Source: Leptospira interrogans (GTDB lineage: Bacteria; Spirochaetota; Leptospiria; Leptospirales; Leptospiraceae). Taken from it: a DNA stretch of 12,500 bases. The stretch lies in NCBI RefSeq assembly GCF_900156205.1, contig NZ_FTNA01000030.1, forward strand, positions 18,972 through 31,471. Direction: 5' to 3'. The stretch's first letter is position 1. Each line of letters opens with the position of its first letter. The notes under the pieces were generated by a model, which was not told the DNA's origin, did not search any database, and saw nothing but the letters and a program-made list of their open reading frames with translations. Shown here piece after piece: positions 7,550 to 12,500 of the stretch. The position numbers and the translations under genes are program-made.

Positions 7550-7567
7550 TTTTAGAATATTCTAAAA
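7550..7567. promoter_or_regulatory. 18-bp palindrome upstream of cas6
   Basis: TTTTAGAAT followed by ATTCTAAAA, perfect, 60 bases before the cas6 ATG. The same 18 bp forms the core of the 28-bp palindrome at 1902-1929. It contains TAGAAT, which resembles a -10 element on either strand, so a repressor bound here could control the cas6-cas3-cas8 operon. It resembles regulator boxes with TTAGAAT-type arms (PerR-like boxes have comparable arms but a central base). The regulator is unknown. Confidence 0.45.
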
Positions 7568-7627
7568 ATATTTTGTCTTTAAAAAATAAAATGGAATCCG
7601 AAAAATGAATTTCTCCGAGTATATTGT

Positions 7628-8260
7628 ATGTCCATTCCGAACGTCATTGAGTTAAACTTTCCGGTCCTTGGGTCCTTACTCCCAGCCGACCACGGTTATG
7701 GGCTGTATTCCGCCATTTGCCATCTTTGTCCCGAATTACACGAACACGATTCACTCAGCATTCAAACGATCTCAGGCCTCCCGGATCGACCCGGAATCCT
7801 TCGACTAACAGCCAATTCACGACTGAGAATTCGCATTCCCGTAGAACAAATTCCTCTTGTGTATCCTCTTGCTGGAAAAAGTCTTACGATCGGCATTCAT
7901 AAGATTCAACTCTCCATTCCCGCGATCCGTATCCTACAACCTTATTCTGTTTTAAAGTCTCGTATAACTGTAATTAAAGGTTTTTCGGAACCGGAAAATT
8001 TTTTAGAAGCGGCGCAAAAACAACTCAATGCAAGGGAAATTTCCGGTAGGGTTACTTTGCTCAAAGATCCGGAAGGAAATCCAAAAAGAAACACGATTAA
8101 GATCAAACGATTTACGATCGTTGGCTTTGGATTGAAAGTAGAAGGTTTGAACGAAAAGGATTCTCTTGAGTTACAAGCCACCGGTCTAGGCGGAAAACGT
8201 CGCATGGGCTGCGGCGTGTTTTATGGAGACGCAAATAAAGTAGAGAGTAAAGCTTCGTGA
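7628..8260 (+). CDS. cas6: Cas6, CRISPR RNA endoribonuclease (MYXAN/Cmx6-like)
   Basis: A 210-residue protein expected to cut the array transcript inside each repeat to produce crRNAs. The N-terminal LNFPVLGSLLPADHGYGLYSAI (residues 9-30, with H22 a candidate catalytic residue) and the central SRLRIR...LAGK block (64-84) match the MYXAN-subtype Cas6 (Cmx6). The glycine-rich GLGGKRRMGCG loop (186-196) is the Cas6 RNA-binding signature near the C-terminus. Length is normal for this small subfamily. It is the first gene of the interference operon and its stop overlaps the cas3 start by four bases (GTGA). The ATG at 7628 has no clear ribosome binding site; nearby ATGs at 7591 and 7605 are out of frame. 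A relic of a second cas6 lies at 3945-4160. Confidence 0.88.
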   Translation: MSIPNVIELNFPVLGSLLPADHGYGLYSAICHLCPELHEHDSLSIQTISGLPDRPGILRLTANSRLRIRIPVEQIPLVYPLAGKSLTIGIHKIQLSIPAIRILQPYSVLKSRITVIKGFSEPENFLEAAQKQLNAREISGRVTLLKDPEGNPKRNTIKIKRFTIVGFGLKVEGLNEKDSLELQATGLGGKRRMGCGVFYGDANKVESKAS

Positions 8261-10509
8261 TCCTTCTCGCAAAATCATATCCTGGAATCGAAAAACAATT
8301 GAAGAGTGGTGACCCAGAAAGTTGGGCTCTTTTAGAACATCACTCCTCCGCTACATATCAGGTAGCGGAGGTTTTACTCAAAATCTTAGAACCCATCCTC
8401 AGAAAATGGACCCGACTTTCAGAATCCGAATACAATAAATTTGTTTTAGTCGTCTGTCTTTCCGCCGGTTTACACGATCTCGGTAAGGCGAACGAGGATT
8501 TTCAAAAAATGCTCCGACGGAGAAAATACCTTCAAAGGTTTCGTCATGAAATCTGGTCGGTCCTCGCATTAACCGGATCAGGCCCCTTTTCCGATTGGTT
8601 TCGAAAAACAATCGGAGACGAAACCTGGGTTCGTATCGGACAAATGGGAATTCTCTCTCATCATCTCAAAGCAACTCGAGAGACTCTGTATGCGGATCAT
8701 GAGACCGCTGAAATCAAAGTTTTCTGGAAAGACCAAGGAGTCATAAAAATGTTCCAGTCTATTTGTAGATTGGCCGGCATTTCCTCTCCCGATTTTTCCT
8801 CTCCTTCGATTTCTTCTTACACCTGCCTTGGCGAAGATGCGGACAAATCCATTCGAATTTGGACCCGAGAGATCCTAAATGCAAGAATCGATCCACGATA
8901 CCAACATTCTATCGGTGCCGTGAGAGCGATGATCATTGCTGCGGATCGACTCGCTTCCGCATACAAAGGCGCGGACGCCTTGAAACTCTGGGCGACAGAG
9001 GCTCTCAATCGAGTTCTTTCCGAACAGGAATGTTCCAAAATCGTTAAACAAGGTTTAGGCGAAAAGAATCTACGACCATTTCAAAAACAGGTCGGAGATT
9101 CTACTTCCAGAGTCACTCTCGTTCGTGCGGGATGTGGAAACGGAAAAACGATCGCTGCTTTTCAATGGGCTAAAACTCACTCGGCGGGTCGCAAACTTTT
9201 TTTCTGTTATCCGACTATGGGTACGGCCACCGAAGGTTTTAGAGATTATGTGTCTGATATTCCCGGTTTAGATGCGCTTCTCAGCCATTCTCGCGCTTCG
9301 TTGGATCTTGGAGAACTGGCAAGCACGGGAGAAGAAGACGAGGGAGATTCTCTAAACATGCACAGTCGTATGCTTCAGGAATGGACCGCACAAGTGACTT
9401 TCTGCACGGTCGATCAGATACTCGGTCTACTACAAAATTACCGTTCTTCTTTGACTCTTTCTCCGGCGATTTTTTTAGGCGCGTTCGTTTTCGACGAGAT
9501 TCATATGTATGATTCCATTCTATTCGGAAATCTACTTACGTTTTTAAAAGAGTTTTCGCACACTTCGATTCTACTGATGACCGCTTCCCTTCCGGAAACG
9601 ATGCTCTCCGCCATTCAAGAAACCGTAGGCGCCGACTTGGGGCCGGTGATCTCTGGAGAAGCTCAGATCGAAGAACGTCTTCGGTATCGAATTTTACATT
9701 CAAGCCGAGAGGACGCTTTGCAAAAGGCGATTCAAGAATTTAAGAACGGAGGTAGGGTTCTCTGGGTCTGCAACAAGGTGGAACATTGTTTAAAATTGTA
9801 TGATGAACTTTCCGAAAAATACGACATCGAAGCCCTTGTCTATCATAGTCGATTTAAGTACGAAGATCGTAAAGAAAGACATCGGGCCGTAATAGACTCC
9901 TTTCAAGAAGGTTATAAAAAATCTCTTCCCGTTTTTGCGATCACCACACAAGTCTGTGAAGTTTCCTTGGACATCAGCGCGACTCTACTTATAAGCGAGC
10001 TTTGTCCGTTTGCTGCATTGATTCAACGATTGGGAAGAGTGAACCGTCCGGGTCAAGAGATGGAGGGCATTGCACAGGCTTTGATCATTCCATTTCAAGG
10101 AAAACCCTACGAAAAGGAAAATGAAGACGACGGTGAATCCGAATTAGAACGCTGCAAAGAGATCCTGAAACCTCTCCTAGACCGGGAACTTTCTCAGAAA
10201 GATTTGGCGCTTGCACTTGAAAATGCAAAAGGAACCGAACATCAAAAAATACCGTCCCAATGGCTTTCGTTAGGATGGGAAGCGGAACCGGATTCGATCC
10301 GTGAAAGCGGATATACTCTGGATGTCATTTTAGAAAGCGACGCGTACAAAGTTCTGAAAAACGAAAGACCTTGGGAAAAGTCAAAACTCTACACAATTCC
10401 TATGCCGATTCAAAAACAATTCAGTTATGGAGAGCCTCCTCTGCGTATCCCGGTCGTCCCCGATTCTCAAATTCAATATTCATCCGTTCGAGGCGGAGAA
10501 TGGAATTGA
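8257..10509 (+). CDS. cas3: Cas3, HD nuclease-helicase
   Basis: A 750-residue single-chain Cas3, recruited by Cascade to unwind and degrade target DNA. The N-terminal HD nuclease shows H28/H29, the H73-D74 pair in GLHDLGKA, H97 in RHE and H135/H136 in LSHH. The superfamily 2 helicase follows: Walker A AGCGNGKT (291-298), DEIH box (413-416), TAS motif in MTASLPE, and motif VI QRLGRVNRPG (590-599). The last 120 or so residues are the C-terminal accessory domain. All key residues are present. The start is GTG at 8257, overlapping the cas6 stop, which implies translational coupling. It ends 7 bases before the cas8 ATG. Confidence 0.95.
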   Translation: MILLAKSYPGIEKQLKSGDPESWALLEHHSSATYQVAEVLLKILEPILRKWTRLSESEYNKFVLVVCLSAGLHDLGKANEDFQKMLRRRKYLQRFRHEIWSVLALTGSGPFSDWFRKTIGDETWVRIGQMGILSHHLKATRETLYADHETAEIKVFWKDQGVIKMFQSICRLAGISSPDFSSPSISSYTCLGEDADKSIRIWTREILNARIDPRYQHSIGAVRAMIIAADRLASAYKGADALKLWATEALNRVLSEQECSKIVKQGLGEKNLRPFQKQVGDSTSRVTLVRAGCGNGKTIAAFQWAKTHSAGRKLFFCYPTMGTATEGFRDYVSDIPGLDALLSHSRASLDLGELASTGEEDEGDSLNMHSRMLQEWTAQVTFCTVDQILGLLQNYRSSLTLSPAIFLGAFVFDEIHMYDSILFGNLLTFLKEFSHTSILLMTASLPETMLSAIQETVGADLGPVISGEAQIEERLRYRILHSSREDALQKAIQEFKNGGRVLWVCNKVEHCLKLYDELSEKYDIEALVYHSRFKYEDRKERHRAVIDSFQEGYKKSLPVFAITTQVCEVSLDISATLLISELCPFAALIQRLGRVNRPGQEMEGIAQALIIPFQGKPYEKENEDDGESELERCKEILKPLLDRELSQKDLALALENAKGTEHQKIPSQWLSLGWEAEPDSIRESGYTLDVILESDAYKVLKNERPWEKSKLYTIPMPIQKQFSYGEPPLRIPVVPDSQIQYSSVRGGEWN

Positions 10510-10516
10510 AACTAAG

Positions 10517-12403
10517 ATGAGTTCCCGTCCAAGCGCTTCTATCGAGACAACTCCTAACACTCCGGTCGTATTTCAAAGAGGATTGTCTGAATGCACGTCT
10601 CCCCTACTTCGCGCGGGCCTTGCTGGTTTGTATTCGACTCTGCATTCATTAAAAGACGAAAAAAAGCCGAAGACTTTGTCCTGGGAACTGACTCAGGATT
10701 CTATTCAAATTACTTCTAAAGGAGAGTTCTCAAAAGACTTTCAGTGGATTATTAATCACGGATATCAAACGAAAGAGGGAATCTTTTATTGTCCCGGAAT
10801 TCATAGATCAAAAACGATTCACAAAGATCGAATGCACTTCCACAACGCGATGATGGGTACGTTCCTTCAACACGGTAGAATCCAAGTCCTAACAAAAGGG
10901 GGAGGAACCGCCGTTTCTATCGAAGACGAATGCAAGTTATTATACTTTCCTCTGTTAGTAGAAGAAAAAAAAATCAAATATCGAAAAGACGCCGAATCCA
11001 TCTTGTTTGCTGAAAAACGCGGTTCTACTTGGTCCTTTGAAAATCTTGTGGAGTTATCCGGCTACGTAATGCCCGGAGCTCCTCCTCGTTTTACCCATGA
11101 GACTAGTTGGATCGGAACCATTGCGGATGCGTTTCTCTTATTCTTTGCACCTCTCTCTTGTAGTTTCGCAGAAATCGAACCTTCTCGAGGAACCTGGTGT
11201 ATTCTCATTCCGGAACTGGAAGATCTAGAAACGTTTGAACGTTTCCGTAGGGATTACGAGGTCAATACGATCAATATGTTTGCGGGCGGTCCGGGTGACG
11301 CTGCCTTGCGTTATCTTACGGAAATGGATCTGACCGGTAATAAAAAAGATTTCAGTCCGAACGGTTGCGAAGTCTATGTCATCGGAAAGGTCGCTTGGAA
11401 TAAAAAGCAACAGGTGCGCAGACTGATGATGCGTATCCATCCCACGGAAAAGAACTTTCGGATCTATAAAAAGATGAGAGGGATTTTCCAAAATAAAATC
11501 CATCTCAAAAAAACGGATACCTCATCCAAATCAAAAAAATCGAGTACTCGATCCACGGATAAAAACAAAACTCAAAAGAAAAAAGATGAAAACTATCATT
11601 GGGTTTCCTCTCCTTATGCGGCGGCTCGTATTGCGGAAAATTTGGTTCAGGGGAAACGTTGGTATTATCAATTTGCAAAACCTCTTTCGTGGTATATCGA
11701 TACCTTAGAGCGCAAAAGGAAAAGTTCTCCCGGCAGTTCTCATGAAAAAATCTGGTTCAAATCCATACGTAGATTCGAACGAGCGGAGTTGATAAAATTT
11801 ATGGAAAATAACGAAATCTGGAATTCAGAAGAAGAACAATGGTTCGTAAAAAGTTTTCACGAAACTCTTTCTAGATTGTATGCGAAAGAAGCGAGTCATC
11901 TGAATCGACGAGGTGGATCTCGTACCTTAGGAGATCGCTGGAAACATATGAACGAAAAAATATACAGAGATCTGGCTCAGGCAAAAACTTCCCCGCAGAT
12001 ACGAACCGTGATCAGCGACCTCTGGGCCAAGTCGGGTAGACCTCCTTCCCTCCAAGAACACACAGGTGCTCTTTGGAAATTTATTTCAAAAGATAGCGAA
12101 TACGCGAGAGACCTTTCTTTGGTGGCTCTGGCGAGTTATCAAGGTAGCAGTTCTCTATTTCGGGAAACCGTTAAGGATGCGGTTCAGAAAGACGAAGGAC
12201 GTCAACTTTCTCTGAATTTAGAAAAAGCGACTACGCAAGAACAGGTCTTGAAAGCGTATCAGACTCTCTGGGATTTCGTTGAAACGAATGACGAACAAGA
12301 AAAAAACGATTTGGAAGTTTTCGTAACCAAGAACTGGAAGCGTGCACTTGAAATCGGACAAGAAGAAATCCAAAAAGCGAAAAAGAAGTCGAACGACGCC
12401 TAG
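10517..12403 (+). CDS. cas8: Cas8-family large subunit of Cascade (Cas8a1/Cmx1-like)
   Basis: A 628-residue protein, the likely PAM-reading large subunit of the interference complex. The N-terminal SPLLRAGLAGLYSTLHSL segment (about residues 28-46) matches the 'tpl.RAGLaGL...L' opening of MYXAN Cas8a1/Cmx1 (DevT-like), and the C-terminal half has a WVSSPYAAARIAENLVQGKRWY block. A lysine/serine-rich low-complexity linker at about residues 329-359 joins the two halves. The frame is open from an ATG at 10427, but I prefer the in-frame ATG at 10517. The first 30 codons of the longer form overlie cas3, and the shorter form sits 7 bases after the cas3 stop. Large-subunit sequences diverge quickly, so the family call relies on motif recall and on its place between cas3 and cas7. 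In Leptospira papers this gene is usually called cas8b or cas8. Confidence 0.8.
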   Translation: MSSRPSASIETTPNTPVVFQRGLSECTSPLLRAGLAGLYSTLHSLKDEKKPKTLSWELTQDSIQITSKGEFSKDFQWIINHGYQTKEGIFYCPGIHRSKTIHKDRMHFHNAMMGTFLQHGRIQVLTKGGGTAVSIEDECKLLYFPLLVEEKKIKYRKDAESILFAEKRGSTWSFENLVELSGYVMPGAPPRFTHETSWIGTIADAFLLFFAPLSCSFAEIEPSRGTWCILIPELEDLETFERFRRDYEVNTINMFAGGPGDAALRYLTEMDLTGNKKDFSPNGCEVYVIGKVAWNKKQQVRRLMMRIHPTEKNFRIYKKMRGIFQNKIHLKKTDTSSKSKKSSTRSTDKNKTQKKKDENYHWVSSPYAAARIAENLVQGKRWYYQFAKPLSWYIDTLERKRKSSPGSSHEKIWFKSIRRFERAELIKFMENNEIWNSEEEQWFVKSFHETLSRLYAKEASHLNRRGGSRTLGDRWKHMNEKIYRDLAQAKTSPQIRTVISDLWAKSGRPPSLQEHTGALWKFISKDSEYARDLSLVALASYQGSSSLFRETVKDAVQKDEGRQLSLNLEKATTQEQVLKAYQTLWDFVETNDEQEKNDLEVFVTKNWKRALEIGQEEIQKAKKKSNDA

Positions 12404-12467
12404 AAAAATTAAACTTTTATAATTTACGAATTTGAATTGAGAAAGAATCAACAAGGAAAGGAATCAA
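12404..12467 (+). promoter_or_regulatory. cas8-cas7 gap with a strong ribosome binding site
   Basis: A 64-base AT-rich gap. AGGAAAGGAA at about 12454-12463 lies a few bases before the ATG at 12468. It is the best ribosome binding site in the operon, fitting the need for several Cas7 copies per Cascade. Confidence 0.55.
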
Positions 12468-12500
12468 ATGAGTCTGCATATTTTCGGAACGATACTCACT
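12468..12500 (+). CDS. cas7: start of cas7, cut by the window edge
   Basis: Only 11 codons are visible (MSLHIFGTILT), open to the end of the window. The opening 'hydrophobic strand, G, LT' matches the first strand of DevR/Cst2-type Cas7 proteins, which usually continue into a conserved NNRGE segment. The strong upstream AGGAAAGGAA and its position right after cas8 support this. Cas7 would form the crRNA-binding backbone of Cascade. The identification rests mostly on gene order. Confidence 0.6.
   Translation, partial: MSLHIFGTILT

Noticed and set aside
10427..10516. Upstream ATG giving Cas8 30 more residues
   Set aside because: The extra part overlaps the cas3 coding end, lacks family resemblance, and the ATG at 10517 has ordinary operon spacing after the cas3 stop.

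Overview
The window looks like chromosomal DNA of a pathogenic-clade Leptospira (L. interrogans or a close relative). The reasons are AT-rich, gene-sparse DNA with decayed genes between islands of intact ones, and a CRISPR repeat (beginning CTGAATATAACTTTGATG, ending GTTGAGCAC) that I recognise from Leptospira. The Cas proteins are of the MYXAN kind (a Cas4-Cas1 fusion, Cas6/Cmx6-like, Cas8a1/Cmx1-like), a set usually called type I-B in the Leptospira literature. The species call rests on recognition, not on a search.

Region 1 (1-3450) is accessory DNA. It holds short direct repeats, an orphan Imm11/DUF1629-like immunity gene (595-1146), a 169-bp non-coding element with terminal inverted repeats (1252-1420), a four-helix membrane protein (1489-1875), a perfect 28-bp palindrome (1902-1929), a small minus-strand membrane protein whose reading frame continues upstream across one amber codon (2059-2406), and a PcfJ-like protein (2533-3420).

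Region 2 (3451-4611) has no intact gene but holds several relics. There is a fragment resembling a 4'-phosphopantetheinyl transferase (3585-3875), a fragment of a second cas6 (3945-4160), and 13 bp later a solitary degenerate CRISPR repeat (4174-4200). Just upstream of cas4-cas1 lies a pseudo-repeat inside a stem-loop (4504-4563). Together these point to an older CRISPR-cas copy and perhaps to a crRNA-like regulatory RNA.

Region 3 (4612-12500) is a CRISPR-Cas locus entirely on the + strand. The adaptation genes come first: a cas4-cas1 fusion, then cas2 overlapping it by one base. A putative leader and a three-spacer array follow, with a degenerate last repeat and a further repeat relic at 7436-7454. 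The interference operon cas6-cas3-cas8 follows, and cas7 begins at 12468 and runs off the window. Expected division of labour: Cas4-Cas1 and Cas2 trim and insert spacers, Cas6 cuts the array transcript in the repeats, Cas8 and Cas7 (with a Cas5 expected beyond the edge) form Cascade, and Cas3 destroys the target. All catalytic motifs I could check are intact, so the locus appears functional despite its tiny array. An 18-bp palindrome core upstream of cas6 recurs inside the 28-bp palindrome at 1902-1929 and may be a shared operator.
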